Origin: Vandiemenella viatica
Lineage: Eukaryota > Arthropoda > Insecta > Orthoptera > Morabidae
Assembly (NCBI GenBank): GCA_031002005.1
Contig: CM061920.1
Coordinates: forward strand, 113,946,095 to 114,010,094
Length of the DNA: 64,000 bases
Direction: 5' to 3'
Shown here: positions 1-11,702 of the stretch, piece after piece
Layout: the number at the start of each line of letters is the position of its first letter
Position numbering within the stretch: position 1 is the first letter of the stretch
The notes under the pieces: model-generated
What the model was told of the DNA's origin: nothing
The model's input: only the letters and a program-made list of their open reading frames with translations
The model's database searches: none
Position numbers and translations under genes: made by a program

Positions 1-113
1 AATATCGCTGACTTGTTTTGATTGAAAATAAACAAGCATCTTTAAAAATAACCTGTTTGGTGGACTTTTTAATTAATAAATCAGTAATTTAAACCACCAA
101 AAGAACCTTAATA
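1..113 (+). repeat. 3' part of 5' LTR
   Basis: This aligns with 4482-4594, sharing the block TGGACTTTTTAATTAATAAA and the same final CCTTAATA. It contains an AATAAA polyadenylation-type signal. The end is TTAATA rather than the usual CA. Confidence 0.85.
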
Positions 114-131
114 TGGCGACCGTTGACAGTG
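114..131 (+). promoter_or_regulatory. Primer-binding site, tRNA-Arg type
   Basis: TGGCGACCGTTGACAG begins immediately after the LTR. TGGCGACCG is the tRNA-Arg-type primer site known from the mdg1/412 group of insect Ty3/gypsy elements, here with an extra T. The family assignment is from memory; the position relative to the LTR is seen directly. Confidence 0.75.
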
Positions 132-615
132 ACGAGAAGTTCTTAAACATCTGTGGGATGTTTATCTTCTAAAAAGAATCTGCAGAAAATTGCAACGAAT
201 TATCGGCGATAAGCGAACATAACCTGCGAGAAAATTTCGACCGGCTACGACACGTAGAGGTTATACAGGCGACGCGGATTTGACGGCACGCGGACCTTCT
301 TCGGCCTAAGGCGGGGATTTTCCATCGGGAATCGGCTGTAATCTTCCGACGACGAGTGGATTTTCTTCGGCCTCAAAATCGTCTTCCTACAGTGGATTGT
401 GAAAAGAGTGGTTAAGTGTTTGAAGTCAGTGTGGTGTTTAATGGTTAAATAAGTGCTTCTAAGTGAAATTTAATGTGATACAAAATTGAGGAAGAACTGT
501 AAGTACTGTATTGAATATTCATGTGATTTCTTTTGCATGTTATTGTGTGGCAGATTGGGAAGATTTTAATTTTCCTTAATTTTGTTGTTTATGTTGATTT
601 TGCTAATTACTAAAA

Positions 616-2089
616 ATGGCTAATAGTCAGAACCTGCAAGCTTTTCTAGAATCTTTTGTAGCCCAATTTGACTCTAAATTTTCTGAATTTCATTCTCAAT
701 TTTATGAAATTAAGTCTCAGTTTTCAGAATTTGACAGCAAATTTTCTGAATTTAGGAGTGAGTTAAGGAATGAGTTAAAAAGAGATACTGACAGTAAGTT
801 TTCCAAATTTGATAACAAATTTGATAGTAAGTTTTCTGAATTTAAAAATGAGTTAAATCTTGACAGCAAATTTTCTGAAATTAATTCTCAGTTTGCTGTA
901 ATCCATGATCAGTTTTCTCAACTGCAACAAAACAATGATAAAACATTCTCTGATTTGACTAAATGTTTTGATGTTAAAATCGCAGAGCAGTTTCAGGGTT
1001 TTAGCTCTCAATTCAAGGAGGATATTAACAATTTAGATTCAAAATTGGGGAAGGCAGTAACAGAATGTAAGGAGAAATTTGAAAAGGTTACAAAATTTTG
1101 TGAACAGAATAAGGCTGAATGTGAAAATTTGATTTATAAAGAGGTGAAGGAAGTCAGTGAAAATTGTGATAAGATGAGGGAGGAATATGTCACTTTATTC
1201 CAAGCCAGTGATAGTAAAGCTGCTCAAAGGGTCAATGAGCTGAGACAGGAAGTGGTTGGTTTAGGGAAAAATGTTAATACATTGGTGCAGCAGCAGGAAC
1301 AGTTAGCGCAGGGATTAGAAAGTAATGTAAATCAGTTAGAAAAAAGGGTTTCTGGGTTACAGGTTCAGTTAAGTCAGATTCCCTTAACAGGTAATCCAGT
1401 TATCAGTGCTGATATGAAGGAAGAATTTGAATTCTATGATGACAGTGGAAGACTTCATCCTATTGAGTTTATAGATAATTTTGAAAGATCAGACTATTTT
1501 AATTTGTTACCCGATAGTAAGAAAATTGCACTTGTGGGTAAACATCTAAAATCTTATGCTAGGGCATGGGGTGATAGACAAGCTAGGGAAGTGACTGACT
1601 ACAAGCTGTTTAAAGAAAACTTTTTGAAACATTTTTGGTCGACAAGCAGGCAGATTCAAGAAAAGAGAGAGTTGATGACGGGTAGGCCATATAAACCTGG
1701 TAGGGAAACTCAACATGATTTTTTCCATAAATGTTGGATCCGTTGTAAGTATTTAGACCATCCTTATGAACAGGAAGAATTCATTGATTTGATAGGAGCT
1801 AGGCTACCTCAGCAAACAAGAAATTTAATTGCCACTTTGGATAGTGGATAGAGTTTCTGAATTGTTGAGACGTTTGGATGCCCAGGAGTCATTCAATGAA
1901 CAACATTACCACCATCAACACCATAGGAGGGGCAGCAGGAGTCCCCCTAGAAGGGGTAATGGGTCAAGGGATGGTAGATCGAGGGGAAGGGATCGTGATA
2001 ATTATGCAAGAAGGAATGATAATGGGGAAGTGAGAGAACAGAACCCTCAATCTGAAAGGGAAAGGCAGCATGGGGGGCAGGCAACCTAA
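616..2089 (+). pseudogene. gag: Gag polyprotein of the LTR element, one frameshift
   Basis: The first frame (616-1851) gives 411 residues. The N-terminal ~110 residues are a coiled-coil-like array of short units around DSKFSEF, which probably drives oligomerisation. About residues 270-405 form a retrotransposon capsid-type region (FIDNFERSDYFNLLPDSKK, ...LKSYARAWGD..., ...HDFFHKCWIRCKYL...). A TAG then ends the frame, and the rest of Gag, a basic Arg/Gly/Ser-rich tail with no CCHC knuckle, lies in the next frame and ends at 2089. The break coincides with a tandem 7-bp duplication, TGGATAG at 1838-1844 and 1845-1851, which shifts the frame by one. The protein would package the element RNA in cytoplasmic particles. 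Programmed frameshifting is an alternative, but a simple slippage mutation is likelier. Confidence 0.8.
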
Positions 2090-2103
2090 AGACCACCCCT
2101 GTT

Positions 2104-3063
2104 ATGGGCCCCGCAGTGGTGGATAAGATTATGGGTCCAGGTACTAACTGCTACAGCATTAATACCATGTTTATGAATTATCCCCGAGAAGATTTATTTG
2201 AAGAGGTAGAGGTAGCAGCAAGTGAATTTCAGGATAAGGTTATGATAAATGTAATTAATGATGTTGATGATGTAAACGTTGATAATAAGATAAAGTGGGA
2301 AGGGGACCACCATAGTACCTTATCACTAGAATCAGTGTGCGAAAGTAATAGTTTTCATGTAGAAGATTTTCGAAATGGTCACAGCTTAATTACAAAAAGG
2401 GGCGCAGAATTTATAGTGCATACTACAGTGTGGCTATCGGAAACTTGTAAGATCCAGAATGGCATAGTTGGGACTATGTGTGCTAGTATAGGTGGTAATG
2501 AAGTTTGTAGAAGTGCTGAAATCGACGAGTTTCTCAAATATCTTGAAGATGAAGGTGATACAGTGGTGTGGATAGGAGACCCAGATGAGAAGGAGAATTG
2601 TAAGTCAAAGTGTTTGTCTTCTGAAGAGAGAGAGGTTGAAAAGCCTTATGTACCAATCCCTAAGTTGGAAAAATGTCCTAATTTTGACCTAGCTGATACG
2701 TTATTTAGCTCTTTATTTGGTGTAGATGATGACAGTGAAGAAATGGGTGGGAGTAAGGATTTACTTGAACCAGTTTCTGATTTGTAAAAATGTACAGAAT
2801 GTGACTTAGATGACACTATGTTTTGTACCCTCTTTGATGTGGAAGCTAATAGTGAAGTAGTAGTTGCTGAGAAAAATAATTATTTTGTGGAGGAAGTCAG
2901 TAAGCCAGATGTTAAAACAGTTTTAGGAACTGATTCAGATAAGTTGGTAAGTTTAAGTAGTAATCAGATGATGAAGAGTGGGGTTGGGAGTAATGATGGA
3001 CAAAACTGCAGTAGTGAGAATAATAAATTTGTATTACCAGCTGAGTCAGCAACATTGCTTTAA
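2104..3063 (+). pseudogene. Acidic ORF of unknown function, one in-frame stop
   Basis: One frame runs from 2104 to 3063, interrupted only by TAA at 2785-2787. The 227-residue first part and 81-residue second part are rich in Asp, Glu and Ser. I see no protease, RT, integrase or envelope motif and no membrane segment. The sequence contains an internal repeat straddling the stop: KCPNFDLADTLFSSLFGVDD before it and KCTECDLDDTMFCTLFDVEA after it. The ORF sits where pol would be expected. It may be a captured or element-specific accessory protein, or the remnant of one. Function is unknown. Confidence 0.6.
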
Positions 3064-3857
3064 GTGACAATCAATTTACTAAAACAGAACCATTTTATGT
3101 CTCAGCTGTTGTGTGGTTGTACCAAAGTCTGTTGTCTGAGATGATTGGAAGTTTGTGTTTTTGTCTGTATATAATGAAGCTTTGTGTAAATAGAAATGTA
3201 ATATTAGATATGTATACAAAAGTTGAAGAAAACTGGAAGGTTAGGAAAAAGTAACTTACATGGTTTTGGGTTTCCAGGGAAATCCTGGAAACCACTTATG
3301 AGAATTAATTGAAATGCATGGTTTGGGGAGGGGTCCCTACATGTAAATATCTAATTTTGTAAATAAGTTTGTGAATTGATGCATGTAAATAGTTTGTGTG
3401 AGTACTTAAGTTCAGATGCAGATGTAAGCATTTCAATGTATAATTTGTGACAGTTTTGGGTAGAGACTTTTGGTATTTTCATGATGTTGTGACTTTCTAC
3501 ATTTTGGTGACAAATTGTCAGCTGTAAAATGTAAACAGACTGGTGTAATTAACAAGCAGACATCAAATATGTAATTTGGAGTGAAAATAATTGTAACTTA
3601 AGGTGATGGCATTGAACGTTTGTTGTGTAAAAACGGTAACTGAAAAAATGATTGGATCTGAGAAAAGACAATTATTGTAAACAAAATCAGTGCCATGGAC
3701 TATGTGCAGATGTTGTATGAAGAATTGTACTTGTTCATTGTAAAAGTCAGTATGGCGATTGATTGTAATCTGTTCGTGTCTGCATTATGTGTACATTCAA
3801 CCTGCTTAGATTCGTGTCGGATTCAATCAATTTTATCTGTGTAAAATTAAGTGAATC
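3064..3857 (+). other. 3' noncoding internal region of LTR element
   Basis: About 800 bp without a coding frame, rich in T and G and ending in the polypurine tract. A second purine tract, GGGGAGGGGT at 3325-3334, duplicates the core of the true one and may be a decoy or a relic of an earlier element end. Confidence 0.6.
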
Positions 3858-3869
3858 CTGGGGAGGGGT
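3858..3869 (+). promoter_or_regulatory. Polypurine tract
   Basis: CTGGGGAGGGGT lies directly before the TGTAACAG start of the 3' LTR, the expected site for plus-strand priming. Confidence 0.85.
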
Positions 3870-4594
3870 TGTAACAGCCCTTATACCTGAATTTTGAATA
3901 GCATTATACTGCATGAAGTATTTGTAGTGAGCTGAAGTTTGCTTGAAAGTGATTTGGTATATTTATTTTGTAATTTCTTGTAAATAAGTGTATATAGACT
4001 TTGTATTAGGTAAGAAAATTATTTAAAGACCATTTAATATGTTTAAGAACCGAATGATGCAAGAGAATTTCTTAAAAGTTTGTAATTCCGTGTATTAATG
4101 TAAGTTACGATGTCTACAGGACAATTTTCCACCATTTGAAAGAATTTCTGTAAATAATTTTGTATTTAAGTATCTCTAATTACCATTTCTGATCATTTTG
4201 TAATGTTATTAATTAATTTTGTATCAATTCTGATTGTTTTTAATATGTTTAATTGTTTGAGTGATTGTTAATGATCGAGAAATATCGGGCGGATGCCTTT
4301 GAAGAATTCTCGTAATTTCGATAGACTCTATATAAACAGATCGCCTGGACAGAGGAGTTTTTTTTCATTCAGTATTCAATTCGATTCAAGTATTCAGTTA
4401 GTTTAGTTGACAGTATCCAGTTCACAAAGATTTTATTTGCCTCGACTCAGAAGTGCATCTTTGGATTGTAACTAAGCTTGTGAATATCGCTGACTTGTTT
4501 GGATCAAAATAAAACGAGCATCTCAACATAACATTTGTTTTGGTGGACTTTTTAATTAATAAATCAGTAATTAAACCACCTAAGAACCTTAATA
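3870..4594 (+). repeat. 3' LTR
   Basis: It begins TGTAACAGCCC and ends CCTTAATA (725 bp). TATATAAA at 4329-4336 is a good TATA box about 35 bases before a CAGT-type initiator region, and AATAAA lies at 4508-4513. The last 113 bp match bases 1-113. The 3' end is not the canonical CA. Confidence 0.85.
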
Positions 4595-4603
4595 ACCTCC
4601 TAC

Positions 4604-4800
4604 CCACACAGGTTCAAATCCGTCGGAGCATCCAGATTTGGGTTTTCCATGGTTTCCCCAAATCACTCCAGGCGAATGCCAGGATGCTTCCTTCAAAAGT
4701 TAATGGCCGATTTCCTTCCGGTTCCTTGTCCCCAGTCCTTTCCCACCTGTAATGATCTCAACAAGGCGTAAAGCTACAAGCAAAATAAATAAATTTAATC
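4604..4800 (+). repeat. SINE-like repeat with RNA polymerase III box B
   Basis: GGTTCAAATCC at 4611-4621 is a box B. It is followed by a body (TTTTCCATGGTTTCCC, then CACTCCAGGCGAATGCC) that recurs in inverse orientation at 12.5 kb. I remember closely similar dispersed repeats in orthopteran genomes. No intact box A is visible, so the copy is probably truncated at its 5' end. Confidence 0.6.
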
Positions 4801-4825
4801 AAAAAAAACTCCTCCCCCATCCTGT

Positions 4826-5030
4826 CATTTGCTTCCTAACCAGTCGTGTGCATTCCTCCTGAATCATGTGGCTCATTTCCTATACCATTAAACCGAAACG
4901 CTGTATTTCTCTTTGTTCTTTTTTCACTCATCACAGCCTTGAACTTTGATGAGAGATGAGTATTTTCCCAATCCTTTTATTTATATTGCCTAAATGCCAT
5001 TTCCTCTTTCCTTAGTATCATTAATGTTAT
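4826..5030 (+). repeat. Penelope-like element 3' tail
   Basis: It shares order and wording with 8690-8910 and 61580-61745: a CTCATTTCC-type block, CCGAAA, a TTTCACTCATC block, then CTTGAACTTTGATGAG. In the other Penelope elements of this window the same layout follows the GIY-YIG ORF. No ORF is attached. Confidence 0.5.
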
Positions 5031-5990
5031 TTTTGGCTTCTGTATCAGTACTATAGAATGCTGTGGAGGCAAAAAGTTAAATCTGCAATCACGCCCAGTG
5101 AATAGAACAATGATACCACAGGCAAAATAGACCTACTGATTTGGATTTGCAGAAGTATAGCTTTGTATTGATGTTCTTGAACAATAGGGAGGATAAGTTT
5201 CCCAGTCAGTAATCATTGTATAAGAGGTTGAGTTGACCTGAAGAGCAAATCTGGATAGTGAAGAAAAATCCTCAGATTTCAACCAGTCTAATTACTGAGT
5301 TATTCACTGTATTATTTAAAACAAAGTTTGTGCTATTTTACAGGTCATAATAGTATTATTTCAAGATTATATTGTTGCTTCTATCTAAACTTTTTGCAAA
5401 TTGCAATCCCTTCTTTCTGGTATTAGTTATAGTAATGAATGCTTTGTTAATGGTATTCATAATAGCATGTCAAGAAGTAATGCCTCCACAACATTCTACA
5501 GCTTGAACACTAACATTACTGTATTATGGTCTCAGTTAGGAGGCTGTAATAACAAAACATTGCTTGGGGTTATGCAACATTCGCATTAACTTGATCGTGC
5601 TGCCTGTATAACTGATACCTTTTCTCGAAGATGCGGTAGTTCTTTAAACCTGTCACCAAGCTATTAATTTACCCTGTAATAGCCAACAGGTCATACATAA
5701 ATGAAAGAAAGTCATATGTAGTTACAAATTTGAAATATATTCTGAAAGTTTGCTGAAGTTAACACTGGTATCAGATTACACTTAAAACATTTAAGGCAAT
5801 ATCAAACTTCAAATCACATAAGAAGATGCAGGTTATCCTTCAAGGCACAACACTGATGAAACATTCACTCTTGCAAACATGTTTTCTATTTGCAACCCCA
5901 AAATTAGAGTGAGCTTCAAAATAGTTCTCAAACACTGCTTCTGTTGACTTCTTAAACTATCGTAATAAAGGTTCCTTCACTGAGTTTAGC
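5031..5990. other. No recognisable feature
   Basis: AT-rich sequence with no convincing exon, repeat boundary or RNA gene. Short open frames (for example 5401-5589) have no recognisable similarity and no splice context. Confidence 0.5.
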
Positions 5991-6369
5991 TTAACCCTTT
6001 TGTGACCAAATTATTTACAGAAGTTGTGGAATTCTTATGAGCACTTTATTGTGCTAAGGAACCACACTTAAAATTATAGTTTCAATCATGAATGAGAATA
6101 ATTAGTCTATAATTACAAAAAAATTAGTGGGAACTATTGTTCCCACTGGACTAACTCAACTCGGGAATTTGAAAAAAAAAAAATTATTTATTTTTAAGTG
6201 CAAAAAACATCAGAAATATTACATTTATACATGTATTAATTTGTGTTGTCATTTGAGTTCACTATGGTGATGGACTATGGAAAATAGAAAAACATGGTGC
6301 TCTACACAAAGGTACACCACAGCTGCTACACATTACTTTTGTTCTCTTTTCTTTGTCCTTTGTGCTATA

Positions 6370-6678
6370 TTAACAGCATCTTCTGTTTGACATGTTTCCA
6401 ATTTCGCTAGCTTCTATTGTCAAATCGAAACCATTATCATCACTTTGCACAATAATGTTACCACTTACATCGTTCGAAATTTCTGAAGTATTCGCTGAAT
6501 TTTCATCAGAATCTGAATCTTCTGCATCTTCTGGTAGGGAGTGCAAAATTCTCAGAATCTCTTCTGGCCTGAGCCCATGCATTCTAAACAATGGGAAACG
6601 CACAATAAACAAAATGCCGATTTTACAGCTACACAGTTTGCACATCCCAAACAGTTCAGTGGGATAAATAGTTCCCAC
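6370..6678 (-). pseudogene. piggyBac transposase N-terminal remnant
   Basis: 102-residue minus-strand frame. Residues 36-70 read LRPEEILRILHSLPEDAEDS and continue into an Asp/Ser/Glu-rich stretch, like the acidic N-terminus of piggyBac-type transposases. The catalytic DDD core is absent, so it cannot be active. The assignment rests mainly on the TTAA-bounded element around it. Confidence 0.5.
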
Positions 6679-6752
6679 TAACTTTCCTTGCTACACAGTT
6701 TGCGCATCCCAAACAGTTCAGTGGGATAAATAGTTCCCACTAACTTTCCTTG
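6629..6752. repeat. 62-bp tandem duplication inside piggyBac remnant
   Basis: Two near-identical 62-bp units (6629-6690 and 6691-6752) begin CTACACAGTTTG and include CATCCCAAACAGTTCAGTGG and AGTTCCCACTAACTTTCC. They differ at one or two bases. Confidence 0.85.
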
Positions 6753-7113
6753 CAATACTTCTGTGGTTTTCAGTGAAATTTCCTAAATACAGTCATATAC
6801 TGTCTCCTTAGTAAATATGAAATCAGACAAATATAAAACAAGTCACTTCACACACAACAGAAAAGCGCTGAATACAAATATAGCTGTTGTGGTCAAATTA
6901 TTGGGTCCCTTACACTCAGAAACCGCGCCACTGCATTTATTGACTAAGTATGTAGACATACAACAGCTTCTACGAGCCAGTTGATACACATAGTTACCAC
7001 ACTATAACAGAGATGGGAGCACAAGTTAGATGTGGGAACAATGATTACCAGTGAACCTACGCCGAAAATAAAGAAGTGGGAACTATAGTTCCCACTGGTC
7101 ACGAAAGGGTTAA

Positions 7114-8689
7114 AGTCTCCTTGAAGTGAACGAGTATGTCCACGAACTTGTTCCAAGGCGAGATAATTGAACTTTCAGAAGTTACATTTTGAAATTTACC
7201 CTCGCGGAACAACGTGTACTGCTACTTCAAAACTACCTGCTTAAAAACTGTTTGGAAACTATCCAAGACTGCCAGCGCCGTAAAACTGTTTGAAAACTAT
7301 TCCCGACTGCTTGTGCTGATCAACTTTTAATAGGCTAGGCTTATCTATTGCTGAATCGCCGTGGAACACAGGTGTATTCCCACGGGGAAACACTATTCTT
7401 TAGTGAATTGGAAAGAGCCCCCACTCATGTGGAACACTAATTTCACTCAGATTTTTGTGAAATTTTGTTATAGTTTAATTTATTCCGAATCTTTTTGGTC
7501 ATGACAACTTTTCTCATAATTATTCTCATTTAAGAGCTATTAATTTCTAAACGTCACACATGGTGATGCTATAACATGTCAACACTAAAACTTCGATTTT
7601 CATACTTTAAACATCAAGTTACCTCTGAACTGTTATAAGTTTGTTATTAACTGAATTTTTCTCTTTCGTTTAAGCATACTTTTAGCTTTCTAGCTCTTTT
7701 TTTCTAAAAAGATCGAATTATTTTGATTTGAAATATCTTCTTATATAAATTTTAAAAGCACAAAAAAACCACCTTATTGACATTCTCTGCTTTTTTAGTG
7801 GAAATGAATGCAAAAAAATTCATCATGACTAAAAAAACAACCTTATTTGAATCTTAAGTCTTTTATGAAAACGGTTTAGAATCAATTTAAAAAGTGCTTT
7901 CTTGTTAAGAAAATGGTTATAAAAGTTCTTTACTATACAACTATATGAGATTTACCCCTTTCTAATTGGTTTTAGCAAGATAATGGACATATAACAAGGT
8001 TATGTTCTGAGATAAAAAGTGCTTTACTATTGAAAGTTATATTCATTGTACGTAATAGGTTACCTGTTGAATAGTTTAGGTAATATAATAGGTATATGAC
8101 AAGGCACACTAGTCCTTGATTACTTGTCTGTTTGTGTCCAAGTGCTGTTGCATGTGTGAAGATAACTGGTGATTATTGTTAAATGTTGTGTGTTGTGTAT
8201 ATGAAAATGAACGGTAGGAAAATAAACTTGATTCTTGCCCATTAAGGCCTACTGTTCTAAATGACACCGATGAGGGACACACAGTTATACATTCTCATCT
8301 AATGGATGAATCACTATCAAATGTGTTGCATCACCTTAGTCGATAAGCAGAACAGAGAAGTTTGGGATTTAATTCAGGATTTTAGTATACATTCTCATCT
8401 TTAGGAATATCACTGTACTCTACTAGCGATGTCCCAAATGAAAATTACCTCCATCCTGTGGCAGTCACCAGATGTCATTATGGTGTCAATTATCTGAGCC
8501 AGACTTGAGGCAATGCCTGACACTGACTTAAGAAAATTCTAATATTTCTTCATAAACATCAGTCACAATAAATAAATGAGGACTATGAAAGGTGTGCACA
8601 CGCCGAAATTTATCACATGACTCATTTCTACTATTGAGGACAAGCTCCTCCTCTGATTTACACCCTCCCATTTCTGAATCATATTCTCT
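7114..8689. other. No recognisable feature
   Basis: AT-rich, no supported exon. A short phrase, TATACATTCTCATCT, occurs twice (about 8287 and 8386), suggesting a degraded local duplication. It may be intronic to the gene ending at 11967. Confidence 0.4.
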
Positions 8690-8910
8690 AAAAGTCTCAT
8701 TAAACCAGATATTTTATGTGTGCACACCTCCCGAACCACAAGACTCGTTTCCTATAGCATGAATAAGGTGAAAACTGAAATATTGTATATGCTTGTGTTT
8801 GTCATATGTTTTTCACTCATCGCAGCCTTCAACTTTGGTGAGTGATGAGTCAAATTCAGTTTCCTTTGTCATTTATATTTCCTAAAGCCATTTAGATTTT
8901 CCTTATTTTC
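8690..8910 (+). repeat. Penelope-like element 3' tail
   Basis: It is collinear with 4826-5030 and 61580-61745: CACCTCCCGAACCACA, GCATGAATAAGGTG, CTGAAATATTGTAT, then CTTCAACTTTGGTGAGTGATG. The CATGA...GAAA spacing suggests a decayed hammerhead core. No ORF is attached. Confidence 0.5.
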
Positions 8911-10774
8911 ATAATCTATACTCTGAAATTCACAGAACTGTGTGTGGCAAAGGGTGCTTTGCATCAAAATTAATCATGTAAGAATCTTTTATTTGTGTCA
9001 CACAATATAGCAGAAAATCTCTCTCTGCAGTAGTAAGGTTAATGAAGGCAGTGGAAGTGAAGAGCAAGTGAGAAGTTTTTCAGGTAGTCTGTTACACAAT
9101 GTGCAACAGAAAAGTCACTGGACTGTCTTAATCAATAAAGAGATTGGCAATTGTAGATCTGCAATTGGCTGAGGTTAGGTAGGACTTAGGGAGGTAAAGA
9201 TCTCGTCTGTGAGCCACAATTGAAGGAAACCAGCTCTTTGTGTATGGATGATGGATAGGCCCATAGAACTGTGTAAAAAAAGGCATGTTATGACTGGTCT
9301 TTTTTGAGACGGAGAGTGAGCGAGAATGGTGGAAGACTGCTGATTGTGCTGAGAAGAATGAAAGCTAAGATCATCCATAATTTTGTTCATATTTTTCTCT
9401 TCCAGGTCCCATAGTTAAAATTGATTCTTTTCTATCAATATTGTCGCTTTCATTGAACTAAGCAATTTCTAGGCTTTGTTCTTGCACTCAGGCTTAGGCA
9501 CTTTGAATAATATTACAGTTTGACAAAATGTGGCATACTGGTATTAAAAGATGTTAATGTACATGTAAGTATACAGGGACAAGCAGACGATATATCTGTG
9601 ACTGGAGAGTCATGGACAAGTTTCAGCGAATGAGCGGCAGTCGGGAGTCAGTGGGGCTGGGAGCAGAACTCTGAAAGTAGCGGCCGTTGTAGCCAGGTAA
9701 TAAGTTGGTTTAGGTACAGCTCCGACTGAAGAGGAGAAGTGTTTTGCTTTGTGCAGTATGTTGCGACATGGATATTCTGCGTAGTGCAACATCATAAAAT
9801 AGTTGAGAACAGTGATTATGTTAGTCTTAAAGCAGACAGTTTAACGAGAAAAGACAGTCTCTTTATCACAGAGTATTGTGTATGTGATTTTGCGGGTGTA
9901 AGTAAGTGTTTGTGGTGATGTCAACAACGCAAGAGCCTGCTTTCTTGGAATATGAGGCTCCGATAAATAATTCACAGTCAAAATTGTAAAAGGTGGTTTG
10001 TCACGTTGAACTTTCGAGGAAATGAAAAGTGTTGTTACCTCGCAACTGCTGAACAATCATTTCGAAAACCCTAACATTTTCTAAACTATTTTCCAACGTT
10101 ATGTTGGTGGTGACCAGATCTGAGCTTGTTTAATTAAGATTCCCAAAACAAATAACAATTTATGTATTTCATTTGTCACATACAGCTAGAATATATAATT
10201 ACTTCTATATAACTGTATTTTCAGAATGACAAAGAAAATAAATAGCCATTCAGTTCCTTTATTATTTTTGCACTCAATTTAAATGATTATAAATTTAATA
10301 TATATCTAATTCAGTTTAAACTACACAGAGCAAATTGCATTACCTTTCACTACCTCTCAGAATTACTAAGTTATTTGTTTTAAGAGTAGGTCTCTTGAAT
10401 AGTTGTATATGTGTTATGTCAGGAAGTCTCAAAACATGAATATCATAATCAGCCTAATACATAATTATTAAAGGTATCTATTAGTAGCACAGCTAGCACT
10501 GGTACTGTATAAAAAATATAGATTCAGATGTTGATTTCTCAACTGTTTCTCTAAAATATGTTTCCAATGACTTTATTTCCTATTTTTATACTTAAAGCAA
10601 AAAATTTTTAAAAAAATACAGATTTTTTTTTGAAATACCTGTAACAGAAACAGCAGATCTAAAATCTTTAGGATGGCTGGATTTTAAGTACTATTTTCCA
10701 CAAAATGAACAACGTTTGTGTTGAAGACAGTAATACCTCTATCCCAACTATTAAATAACAATTTGTTTCCACAG
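8911..10774. other. Probable intron or intergenic sequence
   Basis: No supported exon. 9600-9760 is richer in G and C than its surroundings, but no frame there is convincing. It lies upstream of a good exon, so it is probably partly intronic. Confidence 0.4.
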
Positions 10775-10916
10775 ATAGCAACATTACTTGGATGCAAATG
10801 TCATTAACAAAAGATGACTTTCAAACAGAAAAGCCAATGTGCCCACTCGAGCCACATATACAGACTGAATTGGAATGTAAATGGATCCCAGTGGAACCAG
10901 ATCTTTTATCACCCAG
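10775..10916 (+). CDS. Penultimate exon of an unidentified host gene
   Basis: The acceptor is TTTGTTTCCACAG just before 10775 and the donor GTATTA begins at 10917. Only one of the three frames is open. It contains SNITWMQMSLTKDDFQTEKP and ends with ...PVEPDLLSP plus two bases of a split Arg codon. That phase joins exactly to the frame of the terminal exon at 11703. I do not recognise the protein. Absence of stops, matched phase and good splice sites argue for a real exon. Confidence 0.6.
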
Positions 10917-11702
10917 GTATTATGATTAAAATATGAAATGACAATTTAATTTCATGTATGTTAAAAGTTAAATTGTATACCAGTAATACTTCTTTTATGC
11001 CTGTAATAGGATTGCTGTACTGCATGTTGACATTGTTGAAATCTCAATTCTAGCACCATTTTTTTTCTACATGGCACCAATTTCCTGAAGATCATCCATT
11101 CCAATGTTTGTGCTGTAGAGAAATGAGTAGCAAAGAAGTAACTCTCTAAGAAAACTACTTTTCCTTCGATTGACACAAACCAGTAATGACAAGAGGGCAG
11201 ACACATGAGGTTTACTCCCTGCACCTGTCAAGAAATTCTTATCTGACTGCATAACACTATATGCCAACATGATGGTTGTCCAAATCCTACAGCAAATGAT
11301 TCCTTCTATGCCTTTCAAAGAGCTTCAGGCAAACAGTTTTATACAACAGTTTAGAAACAAATAGTATTATTCAACACACTATCAAATAACAGAACAATAT
11401 TATTTGAAACAGTAAAACAGTAAACAAATCCCTAATAAACATAGGGATTTCAATAGTACTGGTGTGAATCTAATTATATCAATATCCTTGTAAATTTAAT
11501 TGATGCTTAGCTTCTTTAATAAATTTACACTACAGAATATATCTTGCTATTTACCTTCTGCTTGATGTTTGTTTACATAGTTACATCCTTTTTTTTTTCC
11601 TAGTAAATAAAATATAAAAGTTGTAATTTTTTTAGATACATATCACTGATTATACTTATCAAACCAGGAAACTACTAATAAATAATTGGAAATTATTCAC
11701 AG

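Larger units (their letters stand above)
1..4594 (+). mobile_element. Non-autonomous LTR retrotransposon (gag only, no pol), left end outside window
   Basis: Bases 1-113 match the last part of a 725-bp repeat at 3870-4594, so they are the end of a 5' LTR and the end of a 3' LTR. A primer-binding site follows the first and a polypurine tract precedes the second. The internal region (about 3.75 kb) has a gag-like ORF and one further ORF but nothing resembling protease, reverse transcriptase, RNase H or integrase. The layout matches what plant work calls TR-GAG elements. LTR ends differ by scattered substitutions and small indels, so the copy is not recent. The target duplication cannot be tested because the 5' LTR starts before the window. 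Confidence 0.85.
5991..7113 (-). mobile_element. piggyBac-type element, internally deleted
   Basis: It is bounded by TTAA at 5991-5994 and 7110-7113. Next to these, CCCTTTTGTGACCA on the left and the inverse of CCCTTTCGTGACCA on the right form terminal inverted repeats. TTAA target duplication and CCCTTT-like ends are typical of the piggyBac superfamily. The palindrome-like motif GTGGGAAC...GTTCCCAC occurs near both ends (about 6127 and 7076), and a variant occurs twice internally. Only the N-terminal transposase region remains. Confidence 0.75.

Noticed and set aside
3321..3340. Alternative polypurine tract and LTR start
   Set aside because: GGGGAGGGGT recurs there but the following sequence does not match the 5' LTR end region; the true PPT is at 3858-3869.
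10650..10693. Additional upstream exon reading ETADLKSLGWLDF
   Set aside because: It has AG and GT borders but its phase does not join to the exon at 10775 without creating a stop.
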